Shown: one piece after another, positions 11,859-25,903 of the stretch | How positions within the stretch are numbered: the first letter of the stretch is position 1 | Layout of the letters: every line of letters starts with the position of its first letter | NCBI GenBank assembly: GCA_029783825.1 | Contig: JAREIK010008157.1 | Coordinates: 1 to 64,000, forward strand | Source of the DNA: Sapria himalayana | Lineage: Eukaryota > Streptophyta > Magnoliopsida > Malpighiales > Rafflesiaceae | DNA: 64,000 nucleotides | Direction of reading: 5' to 3' | Position numbers and translations under genes: made by a program | Notes under the pieces: model-generated | Database searches by the model: none | Seen by the model: only the letters and a program-made list of their open reading frames with translations | What the model was told of the DNA's origin: nothing

Positions 11859-12955
11859 TAGGAGCAATTTGATAAACCACTTAATTTTTTCCAAATCATT
11901 GAAAATTAAAATTTTTAATAGTTTAAAAAAATTAATATGTTTGATAAAAAATATTTGGGAGATATTAATTAAAAATTGTGAGTGAAATAATGTTAAAAAT
12001 ATTATATAGATAGAGACCTACTTAATGTTGAATGATGAAAATTTTTAATATTTTTTTTAATCTTGTCCTTTATTTTTTTATTTCTTTTTCATTTTATCAT
12101 TAACACTATTTTAATTTGTAGATCTGTCTTCTCCTCCTTATTTCTCCAGCATCACAAATCCAAACCATATTTCATGATTAATTTAAGAAAAAATAATAAT
12201 AAATCAACTAGTTATTTATTAATTTTTATTTTTATATTAAAAATTTGAATAATTTGAAAATTTTAGATTTTATTAATTATTTTTTAATTATTTTTATTTT
12301 TTAGATTTATTATTTATTTATATATATATTTTTAATGATTTTATTTTTTTTAATAATTAATAATTATAATAAAAAAATTATTAGAAATTTTATTTATATT
12401 GTATAATATATAATAAAATATCAATAAATATATAAAATACATCATTTTCAACTTTTACATTTATCAAATAATTAATTTTTTTTTTTTACTATTTAATTAA
12501 CAGTAATTTATCAAATAATTTTTCAATATAAATTTAACACTTATAAAATTCAATCTTAATTTTTCAGTACTTATTTTCAACACTTATTTTTCAGTACTTA
12601 TTGATTATTTATTAAATATTTTTATATCTTTTTTAGATTTTAATTTATTTATGTATATGTTATTATCAATTTTATTTTATATAATAATTAATAATTCTAG
12701 TAAAAAAAATTTTCATTAAAAATTCTATTTATGTTATATAATATATAATAAAATAATAATAAAAATAAATATATAAAATATATCATTTTTAATATTTATA
12801 ATTATCAAACAATATATTTATCTTTAGCAATTAATTAACAGTAATTTATCAAATAATTTTTTAATACAAATTCAACAATTATAAAATTCAACCTAAATTT
12901 TTCAGTACTTATTTTTTAGTATTTTATTTTTACAGTTTCATCAAACAGGCCCTTA
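11859..12955. mobile_element. Possible old DNA transposon (TIR candidate)
   Basis: The left end reads TAGGAGCAATTTGATAAACC. The right end read in reverse is TAAGGGCCTGTTTGATGAAAC. They agree imperfectly over about 20 bp and resemble the common plant GGGCCTGTTTGGT-type termini. The interior is very AT-rich and contains two diverged direct repeats at about 12470-12600 and 12780-12940, both with 'attaacagtaatttatcaaa' and 'ttcagtacttattttt'. No convincing target duplication was found, so this is tentative. Confidence 0.3.
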
Positions 12956-12969
12956 GTATTTTATATGCA

Positions 12970-14700
12970 AACATATTCCTAGTTTGTTTGTTATAAAATT
13001 ACGAGATCCAAGAATTAAAATAGCATAAAAATATTATAAATTAAAAAAAATAATTAATAATTAATAAATTTAAAAATATATAATAAAGAGATCAATGATG
13101 TCTAACATCTAAATCAATCACGATAATGTATCATTGACATAACTCATCACTCACTATGCAAATTAATTTTTTTAAATAGAAATTTTTTAAAAAAAATTAA
13201 ACATTTTATAAGATCCTTTATTCTAATGATAAATATTCAATGAGTACATAACAATTTTTAAGGAATAAGATTTCCAAAATAAAATTTAGTATCATATTTA
13301 ATAATTTATAATAAAATATATTTATTAAAACTATTACAAATGATCAATTAGATAATTTTTTATTTGGTATGTGTTACATAATTAATTTAATAATAAAAAA
13401 TATTTCACATTCTAAAAAATATTAAAAATTTACTAATCAACTTAAGATATCTAATAGACAACAATAATTTAATACTTTTTTTTATCAAACAATCTAAATA
13501 AGTTTTAAACACTTAGGAAAAATCATTAAAATTATATATATTTAATGTTTCCATCATGTGTTAATAAATAATATGTAATAAATAACTATATTAATAGTAA
13601 AAGTTAAATTTATTATTAATTCATACTAGTAAATAAAAAAAATTAAATTCATAAATTATTTTTATAATATAATGAATATATATTGATTTGTATGCACTAC
13701 TATCACTTATATAATATTAATATTATATTTGACAATTATAAAAAACACTATTATATATAACTTATTTTAATAATCTATTTATAACTAAATATTTTTATTT
13801 TAATATTTTCATGTAAATACAAGAAAAAAAATATTAAGAGACAAAAAATACAATAGTAGTACAGTAACGAAGATCTCACTGTCTAATTAGCGGGCCAAAA
13901 TTTTTAAAGCAGAGTCTGACCCATCTAATGATCCAATCTGTTAAGATTAATAGAACCGAGAATTTTAATATAAATATTTTTGTATTTTATTTTCAGATTA
14001 CTATTTTTCAAATCCAAAAATATTATCTTCTCTCTCTGCATAATTTATCATGACTGTATCTGTGCTACTCATACTATAAAATATTTTGGTTTAATTTGTA
14101 ACACAAATATTTTTTGATAAATATAATAAATCATATTAAGCGGCTAGTAAACCACGTTATTTTTGATTTTTATTCTATTTTTCATTTGATTCTGTCGTGA
14201 TTAAATTGTTGATTGTATATATATTATTTGTTATTCTATTGTTTTTGTTATTCATTCTTCTTCTAAATAACAACTGTGAAAGATCAATTGCCCAACAAAC
14301 ATATTATGCTCAATATCATAACTATTAAGATAAAAATCAAGTATTTAAAATAATAATCTTTTATTCTGATTTTTTATTATCTATATGAATATTAATATTT
14401 AATATAAAAAAATATAAACATTAATTTAATATACTAATTAATTATTCTAATTCTTTATTAGCTATCCACATGAACCATGCATCTAAACTTAAAGGTTGAA
14501 TTCATAAAAAATTAAATAATATTTATATATTTATAAATTATAAAATTAGATATACTAGTCATAGGAATACTTCAGTATAAATATAAACATTATATTCAAA
14601 AATAATACTTCATTTCATTTAACAATGGACATAAAAAATTGATTCATCAAATAAATATGTATTATCTCAATATTTAGATATTAATTATTATTTTATAATA
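12970..14700 (+). repeat. Unnamed AT-rich repeat family X, copy 1 (interrupted)
   Basis: The blocks match the copy at 21300-22640 in the same order: 'ataattaataaattta', a 'gatgtctaacatctaaa' segment, then after about 14300 'atcataactattaagat', 'gtatttaaa' and 'ctatccacatgaaccatgcat'. Between the two halves lies the inverted LTR-like repeat at about 13800-14297, which probably inserted here. The family has no recognisable coding sequence. Its class is unknown. Confidence 0.4.
13800..14297 (-). repeat. Dispersed LTR-like repeat, copy 3 (inverted)
   Basis: The reverse complement matches copies 1 and 2. The right edge CCCAACA (14291-14297) is the complement of TGTTGGG. Inside are the complements of 'aacgtggttYRctag', 'gcagag-gagag' and 'gggtc-gatca'. 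It sits inside a copy of repeat family X, so it looks like a later insertion. The left edge is approximate. Confidence 0.45.
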
Positions 14701-17700
14701 TCATATTATAATAATAAAAATTTAAATATTTTGAATTAATTATAATTATACAAATTTATATTTTACATATTATCTAATATGAGATATAATCTCTTGATAT
14801 CTCTAATATATTTTTTTCTATAATTTTAAATATTATTTCAAATATGCAATTGAAATCACAGTTTAATGTAAAAAAAATTCATTCTTTCTTAAAATATTAA
14901 AAATTGAGATTAGACATTCATATAAGGTAAAAAAAATTACTAAAAAATAATTTGTAATATATCTATCACATATTAACACAATATTTCTTGATATATTAGT
15001 AAACATATTTCTAAATGTCACATCCTATTATTAGTAAACATATATTAAATTAAAATTTTTTAATTTTCCTAGTTTTTATTTTTTACAATGTTATTAGTTT
15101 TTAACTTATAACTAAAAGATAAATCAATCTAATAACTTTCAATCAAATTTATATAATTTATATCAAATTCATTTATGATATCAATATAAATGTATCATAA
15201 TCACTAATTTATATTTTCTACTAAGCAAGAAATTAAATAAAGTTTTTAAATTATCCATTATTGATTATTATTTATACTAAACAATAGCACATATACAATA
15301 TTTTCACTTTAATATAAACTTATACATATAACCATGTGTGTGAATACATAAATTTATAAGTATATACATACTAAATAAATATGTGTGTGTGTGTGTATAC
15401 TTATATAAGAATTATTCATATGTAACCATATGTAAATAATTCTATATAAATGTGTGTGTGTAATATATAAATTTATATAATAAAACATACACAAAAAAAA
15501 CTTGACAAAATACTTTAAAAATCAAAAATATAATTTTTAAAATCAATTTTTATTTTCTAAAAAATTATAATTTTTGAAAAACCATTATATAATGTTTTTT
15601 GAGGGAACTAGGATCAAAAAACAACAAATTAAAATTTTTAAAAAATCAAAAACATAAATATTTTAATATTTGAAATAATTTTTAATAAATTACCCTTAAT
15701 TTATTAAAAAACCATTATATTATATTTTTTAAAATTACCCTTTATATTTTTGCAAGGTACCAAAATATAATTATTCTTAATTTTTAAACGAGCATCAAAA
15801 TATTATTATACCTAATTTTTATATCCATTAAATTATCACAATTGATGTTGAAAGAGGTGGGGCATTGTACCTCACATAAAACACCCACACATTTAATTTT
15901 TAAGTGTTTTTTTAAATAACACAAAAAAAACTAACAAAAACTATTAATAAAACTTCAATGAAATTATATTTTGTAATTTATATGTCAAACCAATAAAATA
16001 ACAAAATAATTAATCTAAAGTTCCAATCAAACAAAAAATAAAAGAGAAACAATTGTGTTTATGTGGTAAAAAACTAAAAAAAAAAATAAAATCAAAAATC
16101 TCTACCCTAAATAATCGAGATTTTGATTTTGATTTTGAACCAATAGGCCTAGGGATTATCCTTGGTAATAAAATTTTTCAAGGCGCAAACGAGAGGGTTA
16201 GATTATGAAATATAATCTACGTGATTGACATGTGAGTTGCCTACATCGAAGACGATCTACATCCATCGAACAAGATGAACAAGAAGCATACCTCCGTTAC
16301 GCTTCAGGCACGATTCACAAAATCCTTAGATTCAACATTCGAAGGGAGCGAGAACTCTATGGGGACCATCCCACCTGAGGCGCCTTTTATACTGTGTTAT
16401 GAACTAGGGTTTAGTTTCGTTTTGTGAATTTACATAAATACCCTTGATGTGGGTGGTCCCCACCATATTGAATATTGGAATGAGGCAAACAATTAACGGA
16501 AACAAACAAAAAAATATTTAAAGAATAAAAATCCTTAAAAAAATAAAAAAAAATACATGGAAATACAAAATAATCGTAAATAAAAAATTAATTTTATTTT
16601 TTAATACATCAAGATACTAATAGTAAAAAATTGAAAAATTGAAAAATTGAAAAATTGAAAAATTAATTTTATCCCTAATTGACATGTCATCAGGTTAACA
16701 AAATAATATTAAAAAAATAAAAAATAAAAATTATATTTTAATACATCAAGATACAAAATTTGTGTTTTTAACTAGTTTAGAGCATATCCAAATATATTAC
16801 AATATTGTATTATCTACTTTAATTAATTATTTTTTAAAAATTACTCCAACAATACTATCTATTTTATCTATTCATTTCTGCTAAATTTAACTAAAAGCAT
16901 CTCTAAGTGGCTCAATAAAGCCTTCCCCTTTGCTATTTTAGATAGTATTCCTTTAATATTCACTCTGAAATCCTAATTACTTGGCTAGCTATTTCTTATA
17001 TCCCTTATTTGGCCTTCTATTTTTCATAGCCAAATGAGAACTATGAAAAATAGCTAGCAAAATAGCTAGTTTTTTAAAATAAATTTTTAAGAAAAAACTA
17101 TCTAAAATAGCTAAGAGAAATGATTTATTGAGCATCTTAGATATACTCTTTACCAGTCAATACCATGAGTGGGAATAAAACTCATATATTTTACTTTATA
17201 AAAGACTCGTTGCCACTCAATTAGACGAAACAAATTATATGTGATTATGAAAATATTTATATACATACAAATTTATCTTTAGTATATGTGTGTGTGTACA
17301 CATAAATATAAGTATAAATATAAATATATAACCATATATATATATATTTATTTATTTATTTATTTGTTTATTTATGTTTGTTTATATATTTATATATATT
17401 TATGTTTAAAAATATATAAATACATTATATATTATATTTTTATTTATTTATTTATATTTATATTTATATTTATTTATTTCATTGGATTTATTAATTTGTT
17501 TCCAAACCATTTTAGTTGTTGATTAGCATGTTACGAGTCAAAAAAAAATTAAATTTTTGTTCACCATTTTAGTTGGGGGTAAAAAATATTTTCTAATTTT
17601 AAGTGCAACAAAACATAATTATTTTGTATTTTGGAGTATTTTTTTGTATTATATTAAATTTTTTTTAATATTTTGTATTTGGTATACTAAAACACAAATA

Positions 17701-18780
17701 TCTCAAATTTAACTGTCTGGATACCAAACTTATTTTAATAAAATAATTGATAATTATTGAAATTGTGACTTTAAAAAATACTTCTTCTATAATATCAATT
17801 ACATTAAAAATAAAAAATATAACCTTTATATCAAAAAAAAAAATATCCACAAATTTCATTTTTAACCCAATATGAGGCCCACAAAAATTATGTTTCGATG
17901 AGAACGAGTTATGTGTACATGGTCTCTTACAAGAATGAGTTATGTGAACTCGTTCTCCATAAACTTTTTCTCACACGAGAATTAGTTCTATGCACTCATC
18001 TAGAGGGGTCAAATGATTTGAACTTTTTCAAGGTAACACATACACATTGTTCGAGCAACATAAGGGCAAAGGGCCTAGGGGGCAAGGACCAATGGGGCAA
18101 GGCATGACGCATGAGCCATGAGATAAATTTTATTTGCCCTTATCCTAAAATGTAGATCCTTAAACCTAAGAGGCTAAGATTAAAAGTAAGATCATTAATG
18201 AATTATGTAAATTTGATTTTAATTAATAAAAAAGACGAATGCATAGATTAAATTTAAAAAAATATCAAATTTTAAATTAAGAAAAAATACAAAGTCCAAA
18301 AACTATCCAATCCAATCTAATATGTAATACAATATATACTACATACAGCATACATCTTACATAAGTCATGAATAGAGAAATCACAACAAAACACGTGCAT
18401 AAATCAAAATGAAAATTAAAATATCAAATATAAATAAGCAATTACATTGTACTAGAATATACTAAATGTATAACATAAATGATAAATCAAGAATCATAAA
18501 TGAATAATGATCAATCAATATCCATTTGATGGTACTCCGGATGGAGATGTAGATCATCATCATCATCATGAATGCATCTGAAGATGTCACTAACACCCTC
18601 AATATCTTTGATCTCCATATTGCATGAATCATCATCCATCATCTCTTGAGATTTCTCTTGAATGTCCAACCTCAAATCCTCCCAATTATTCATGCATGCA
18701 TGTGCTTTTATGATATCTAATCATACTCTCGATCTCTTAACTAAAATACTATTGACTGCCATAAAAAAAAAATAGATTAT
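14701..18780. other. AT-rich DNA, no gene seen; simple repeats
   Basis: Long AT-rich sequence without supported exons. It contains a short tandem run of TTGAAAAA units at about 16625-16660 and a TTTA/TATA-rich run at about 17345-17500. A less AT-rich patch at 16130-16440 has 'cctgaggcgcctttta' and 'aggtgtgg' like motifs and could be the edge of an unidentified retroelement. An aspartate-rich 60-codon minus-strand frame lies at 18511-18693; I do not recognise it. Confidence 0.5.
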
Positions 18781-19855
18781 GATATTATGCCAGATATTGG
18801 ACAGGTTAGAAGATTATGTATAATCTTAGATAATATGAGATAAGTATATTTATATGATATCTATCATAGTAAGATATCTAAGTTCTTGTTATCATCATGT
18901 AATATGATGGAATAGTAATCAGTATCTAAGTACAAAGATACATCACTCATATTTGACTGATTACCTCATCATTTGCAAATGGATAACTGAATTGAGAAAT
19001 CATTATCTCTGAATATGATGTCTATGTCCATACTCAGAGCCTAGCTACAACTATAGTACCTAGTGTCATAAAATGAAAACAAGTCAGTTAATTTTTCATG
19101 AATGAATCATTCACGTTGGTGAACCTAGTTCATGCATGTGGATATATATGTTGAAATATTTTATATTCCTTCGACATTAACCCTTAGATCCATCTAGATA
19201 GCCAAGCAACATAAAGTTAGAATGAACAACTAGTATTTAAAATATTCGGTCTCAATGTTAATAGCCATGACATTAAATACTAGGTGAAATTTATACCCAC
19301 TGAACAAGGTAATAATGTTGAATATATATCTAAGTGTAATATAAGTGGTTGGAGTGTACATGGAATAGTACATATTAGTCATATCATAAAAAATTCTTAG
19401 GGATTTCAAAAATAAAATTTATATATCCTAGTCATAATCATCAATAATAAGCTTATCACTCTTACTATTGATATAGTCAGATATCACGTATTAGTAGCCA
19501 ACATGTGGCTCAAATATGAGATAGGTGTAATTCCATTAGTATTGATGTCTCACATCCATCTGGAATTTCTTATTTTTAAGCCCTATAGACAAACATATGT
19601 TGTCAAACTTTTGTTATCTACTAGGCATCTAGATAATTTCTTATTTTTCTAGTAGGTTAGATATAATTTTTATTCCCGTCTATTCTATCAGGTCAATTTT
19701 TATACTCCTATAATCAAAAGTATTGATTCGTCTTTGATAATTTTTATAAACATATTAATAACTACTTTATTATTAGAACTATGATTAAAAATAATACTAA
19801 ATATTTTATTTTAAATCTCATATCTCATGAGGATTTATATTATACACTTATATAT
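18780..19855 (-). repeat. Repeat family X, copy 2 (inverted)
   Basis: The reverse complement aligns with about 21880-22600. Matching blocks include 'gtgtac-actccaaccactt', 'gtcat-g-c-attaa-at', the 'gttgcttgg-atc' region and 'tatctcat-ttatctaa'. With copy 3 it forms a large inverted pair flanking 19860-21300. No open reading frame is conserved between copies. Confidence 0.45.
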
Positions 19856-19859
19856 GGTT

Positions 19860-20300
19860 AGAGATGTTAAGTGGGCTGGGTATGCTAAGCACAGCATGAT
19901 GCACAATTTGACTTGGTCATGCCAACTTGGGGCATGATTCATGACGTGCTGAGCTAGAGTTTATCGTGCCTCATGACGGGCCTTGCATGATCCACATGCA
20001 TAGTTCATTAGTATGATCCATTGGCACGATGACCATGCCCTAAGATTAGGTCCTAGGAATGGGTCACGGATCACAAAGAACCAGATAATCAGATAAATGT
20101 GACTTGCTCATTCCTAAACTCATTTTAAAAAGAAAACTAGGTTTTTTTAATAAAATTAAATTGTACTCACCACGTCCATGTGATTTTTTTTTACTAAACC
20201 TGATCCACCACGTTGGTGTGGCAAATTGTCCCATTCGGACATATGTCCCATTGGCTACAAGATCATGGTGTGTCGGGCGAATGAACACATGTGCTTGATA
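19860..20300. repeat. Old GC-richer hAT-like relic (tentative)
   Basis: It begins TTAGAGATGTTAAGTGGGC, which resembles the TAGAGGTGTCAACNGGGC terminus of the elements at 25904-46403, and continues with degenerate 'gggc/gcatgat' motifs. No matching right terminus or target duplication is visible. It could be an aged member of the same family. Confidence 0.3.
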
Positions 20301-21299
20301 GCAACATTAGTCTTTATCATTATCGAGAGTATGCATCAACATTCATGTTTAAAAAAATTATAATCATAATCAGAAGATCTTGCTCCTTAGAATTCATCCT
20401 AGTGGCTATTCAGTTTCTACCCATTTATATATAAAAAAAATTTAAAAAATTTAAAAAGTTAAAAAAATTAAATAAATTAAATAAATTTAAAAAAGAAAAA
20501 TATATATAATATTTTAATAAAAAAAACTATAAATATAAACTAAGCATTTAGAGTTTTTGTTTTTAGTTCTATCTTTTTTCTATTATTTGCTTATGTTTTC
20601 CTCTATTGTCCCTTTATTTCATTCTCAAATTATAATTTATAATTTTTTTTGTTCTCTAATTTTTTCGTTATCTCTCTATGGGACTACAGCTCTGCCATTT
20701 GAAAGTTATAAACTTGATTGAAATGGTATCTTTAGTTGTGGACACACTAATGTCTAACAGTACCACACCTAAAATTTTATTTGTTTATAAATATTAGTTA
20801 ATTATTTTAAAAAATAAACTAAAAAAATTAACCAAAGACTAATAGTTAATATAATAATAATTTAATTAATATTTATTTAGATATAAATAATAATAATAAT
20901 AACCTTATAGAAAGGTCCAAAATCAAAATTATGTTTTTTCTCATAGTATCAACCTAAACTCAAATACCTAAAAAAAATATTAAGAACTTCGGTTATTTGG
21001 ACTCACTTTAAAATAAAAAAAAAATTATATGAGTGTGGATAAAGAATCAAAATAATATTATATTATCAAAAAATCTATACATGCAGAAATACAAGTGGCA
21101 CGAGCTACCTAAAGAAATATACTGATCAAAATACCAAAAAATATGGTGCATTAGATCTTAGATAAACCTAACTGAGCATAAGTAATTAGGTTTGAAGCTG
21201 GATATAGTTCAATTTATTTGATCTTATTCATATATCATAATGATATATGAAGATAATGTATAGTTAAACTAATTATGATCATGAGTCTTCTAATTAGAT

Positions 21300-22640
21300 T
21301 TTTAGATATAAGATAGTTAATATTATGTAGGCTTACTTTCAACCTGCTTATCATAGGATTCATAGGTCCACGTATAAAAATAATATAATTAAATATTATA
21401 AAATAGCAAAATAATTAATAATTAATAAATTTAGATAATATAATAGAATGATGACCATGATGTTTCATATCTAAACTAGTTACAATGAAGTCTTAATTGC
21501 ACGACTCACCGCACACTAAGTAGATTCTACTTGGAAACTTAATAAAAAAATTATAGGATTTTTTGAGATTCTTCATCCTCGTGATGATCCTACCATATAT
21601 TAGTGCATGATAATCTTTAAAAGATATCATATTTAAAAAAAAAATCTAGTATCACATTTGATAGTATATCTAATAATGAAATAGTTATTAATATATTAGT
21701 TAGAACCATTAGAGATGAGCCATCATGTAAGAATTTTCACGTTCGATGCATATGTTATTTTATTAATCTTATAGTACAAGTTGGAATGAAGGTAGTTTCT
21801 CCCGTATTAGAAAAAATAAGTAACTCATTAAAATCTTTTAGGATGCCAAATAGACAATTGAAGTTTTATAGTTAATACTTATCTATGAGTCTAAATAATA
21901 TGAAATTCTAAATAAATGTGAGATACTATTAGAATTACATTTAATAGATATTGGAGCATTGTGTTGGATACAAATACATGATATTCGATAACGGCAATAG
22001 TAAGAGTAACGAACTTATAATGTATAACTTTGAGTATGATACATGAATTTCTTTTGTGAAATTCTTGAATATTATTAATGACACAAAGAATATGTGTCAT
22101 ATGTGTATACTCCAACCACTTGCATTGAACTTTAGTAAGCTTAAAGGCAACTTTACATTTAGTGTCATGACCATTAAGATGGAAACCAAGTATTTAAAGT
22201 ATTAGTCTATTATTCTATCTCTTTATTATATGGTTGCTTACTTGGATCCTAGGGTTAAGGTGGAAAAGATAAATATATTTTTACATACATATCTATGTGC
22301 ATGAATTAATGCTACCAACCCCAAAGATTCATTCATGAAAAATTCATCAACTTATTTATATATTATGACACTAGGTATTGTAATAGTTATAGCTATGCTC
22401 TGAGTATAAATATAAATATCATATTTAGAGATGATTTTTCTATTCGATCAGTTAGGATAAAATGGTGGGGTGGTTTGTCGAATAAGAGCGAATTTTATTG
22501 GTATTTAGATAACGATTACTACTCAATCATATTATATAATGGTAAAAATAATATTGATATTTTATTATAGTGAAAATCAGATGATTCTGCCTATCTCATG
22601 CTGTCTAATATAGTATCAGATCTACTGACTCCTCTAATTT
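21300..22640 (+). repeat. Repeat family X, copy 3
   Basis: The most complete copy of the unnamed family. Landmarks in order are 'ataattaataaattta', 'ttttttgagattcttcat', 'agaattttcacgtt', 'ctccaaccacttgcattgaa', 'agtgtcatgaccattaagat' and 'tggatcctagggttaa'. The fourth copy (45960-46730) shares the same landmarks. It is noncoding. Size and repetition suggest a retroelement LTR or a non-autonomous element, but I could not find ends. Confidence 0.45.
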
Positions 22641-22743
22641 CTAGCATAGTATTAAAGCATAGTTTTTTTGTTATTACAAAAATCATTTTAGATGGAGATC
22701 GAGACTATGACCATAAATCATTTAGGCATTTGCATGTATGAAG

Positions 22744-24253
22744 TGTTGGGGTTTCGGGTAGAATATCCAATCTAATTAGAACATAAACGCAACAAAATTT
22801 TAATTTTTATCCCTTAACCCATTAAGGATCACATGCATTTCATAAAAACATGAAGGAAGCATAAACGAAACTTACCTCTTGTATGTCGATTTATCAAGCC
22901 TTCAACGTGTGCGTCTTGGTTTATTCGAATCTTCAAATATGCTGCCTTTTTGAAAAATGACCACCCTCTACAAGTATCCACATATTAACAAATAATAAAC
23001 GATCTTGTTGGATGCTAGTTCAGATTCGTCTTTTTAAAATGAAAGAGCTTCTCTCTATTTTATAAAAGATGATGGCTTGCATTGAAGATGTCTCACACAC
23101 ACATATATATACAAGTATCATAGGGGTTTAGTCATAAATGAATTTAATATTATTATATAATTAAAAACCTTTTAAATAATAACAACTTAAATATAAATAA
23201 TAAAAAACTTCATTTAAATGAATTTATTCATTAAAACTCAAGTTCAATATAATAAATTAATTATTTATTTAAATCACGAATTTAAACTTTCTCAAACTTA
23301 AATTTGAATTTAAGTAATAACTAATTGTTATTTGTAATTTAAAATAATTTTATCATTTTAAATTACCATAGAGAGTGAACAATTATAATTATTATTATTC
23401 ATTCTTAATATACGACCCTATAGGTTCAATTAATATTGGCAGTAGACCTAAATTAAATTTTGATCCTACAAGTCATAAGTGACCACTAGCAAGACATCAT
23501 GACTACCCAAGTTAAATGAAAAACTCATGATCCAAGATAACTTTAATATAACTAATGACAAAATTCTTTTGTCTCAAAATATCATGATAGGAATATAAGG
23601 CATAGACAAAGTCAAACTTTATATCATTCTATCTTTGATTACCTGAAACTCAATTAGACTGACTAAACAAATGATATTGTTTTCTATCAATTCATTTGAG
23701 CACAACTATGTATTTCTCAGTCTCAATTATCGAGGAGACTTAAAGATAATCTCTCTTATAATAAGAGGGACAAATTCCATCTTAATCACTCATATCTCAC
23801 GATATAATTCTTATTATGTTCAAGTATAACATTTATAGTCATTTAATTAAAGATAATATTTGATTATATCAAAACATAATATTCTTCATGTTGAGAACTA
23901 TAACGATCTTTGGTCAAAGGATTTAACAATATAACAATTAGAGATTAACTTATGATTTGATCCATGTATTAATCTTAAGAAAGGTTTGTCTAATATTTAA
24001 TTTAAACAAGTAGATATAAATTTTATTTGTATCTCATACACATATACATCCAATAAATATCAATCAAACTTGATACTAATCTTAATTCATTGTTATTCCT
24101 ATAATAATAATTGACTAGGTACATTTAGAATAATTAATAATATTATTCAAGAATATTATATATAATAAACATGCAAATCATCATCATAATTAATTCTCAC
24201 AAATAGTCAAAATGTCATATTCATACGATAGGCTTAAAGCACAATTACTAACA
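22744..24253 (-). mobile_element. Solo LTR (1.5 kb) with 5-bp target duplication
   Basis: The sequence starts TGTTGGGG and ends CTAACA, the TG...CA ends of an LTR. It is flanked by an exact 5-bp direct repeat, TGAAG, at 22739-22743 and 24254-24258. It has no internal coding region and no second LTR in the window, so it is best read as a solo LTR left by LTR-LTR recombination. Minus-strand orientation is inferred: the reverse complement has an 'aagaggtaagtttcg' splice-donor-like site and a T-rich stretch before the end, as in R-U5 regions. Family unknown (copia-like TGTTGG end). Confidence 0.65.
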
Positions 24254-24339
24254 TGAAGGACTATAAAATTTGAGATTGGACATTTGGGATAGAGTGAGAG
24301 CGCAGTAGTTGTTAGCAAATAATGACTTGTGGGATATGT

Positions 24340-25555
24340 GTTTGAAATAAAAATTTTTTATTTCATGTATGTCTCTTGGACATTTGTTTGAAATAAAAAT
24401 TATATTTCATTTTTTATTACACTTACAATTATAGTTCATGTTTATAGATTTTTTATCATTTACTTATACCTCGGCAACGTTATGTTTGATGGTGCATGCG
24501 CAGGCAGTGGCCAGTGGATGTGTGTAGTACGTATAATCATAAATATACATAAATATAAATAAGTTTATGTAAATGTATGTTTATATGTTTATAAGTATAT
24601 ATATATATGTGTGTGTGAGTGTTTATGCTAAACATATATATGTTTACTAAAACTATATGGTTATATGTTTATTTATGTAAATAGTGTATCCAGAAACATT
24701 GTTAATTTCTAAAGCATTGTTTTTGATTTTTTTTTTTTGTTTTTAAAAATGATGTAAGGGTATTTTTGGGTTTACATTTTTGAGTATATCAAAATGTAAA
24801 TATTTTTCATTTTGATGTATTTCTTTTATAATTATGAAAATTATTAGTTTTTTTTCTTATAATTGTTAATTGTTGTGAAACATTTTTATATTTCATGTCT
24901 ATCTATTGGACTTTAGTTTAAAATAAAATTTATATTTCTTTTTTTACTGCACTTATAGTTATAGTTTATGTGTATACTTCGGTAACATTATGTCTCATGT
25001 GCGTCGTACATATAATTAATTTTATTTTATTTAATTTTATTTTATATATTTTATATGTTTTTATGATGATTGATCATCAGTATGTGGTGGCGATGGTAGT
25101 GGCCGGTGAATGGTACTTATGGTTGTGTTGCTCACAATACTAGCATGATTCGGTATTACCTAATACGCCCAACATAGTAGGCATGAGTATGCTCGGGATC
25201 ATTCCGGTTGTGCCATGCTAGGCCGGGTGGACTGGATAACATTTTTTGATTCTTTATTATAATATTTGAGTCATTAAAATAATAAATTATATTATGGTAC
25301 ACTATAAAGAAGATAGAACAAAAAAAAAACTCATAATTTTCATAATTATAAAAGAAATACATAAAAATGAAAAATATTTACATTTTGATTTACTCAAAAA
25401 ATTAACCCCAAAAATACCCTTAGTTCATTTTAAAAAACAAAAAATAAAAAATAAAAAACAATGCTTCCGAAATTAATAATCTTTCCGAATACACAATTTA
25501 CATAAATAAACATATGACCATATGTTTATAGTAAACATATACATGTCTAGCACAA

Positions 25556-25586
<31 letters not shown>

Positions 25587-25640
25587 TATAAATGACATAA
25601 ACATACATTTACATAAGCTTATTTATGTTTATTATTAATA
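24340..25640. repeat. Large imperfect inverted repeat with internal direct repeats
   Basis: The left arm at about 24540-24865 is the reverse complement of about 25310-25635. Landmarks are 'aataagtttatgtaaatg' against 'catttacataagcttatt', the (GT)n against (AC)n at 25556-25582, 'gggtatttttggg' against 'cccaaaaataccc', and 'cattttgatgtatttcttt' against 'aaagaaatacataaaaatg'. In addition 24340-24535 and about 24890-25115 are direct repeats (both with 'atttcatgt-tgtct', 'cttata-ttatagtt' and 'gtggcc-gtg-atg'). The RNA could fold into a hairpin of more than 300 bp. Element class is unknown. Confidence 0.6.
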
Positions 25641-25903
25641 GTATGATATCATGACTTTTGGGTGGGTCGTGCTGGGTCATGCCAATGCAGGTCGGGGTCA
25701 TGCTTGGCCAGGTTAACCCAAGTCAATCTAGGTTAGCTAGTTTGGCCAGCTAGCAAAGCGAAACTGGCTCACACAGGCCATCATGTAGTGTTATTAAGGT
25801 GTTGAGCCTCCCATGCCGCATGCCAGCCTATGGTACTTCCAGGCATGACTCTGAACTGTACCATGTCCGCATCATGCTAGGCACGCCTCAACTGTGTCAT
25901 GCA

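Noticed and set aside
18511..18693. Asp-rich 60-codon minus-strand frame
   Set aside because: Possible tail of a transposase, but no hAT dimerisation motif is clear and upstream frames are closed.
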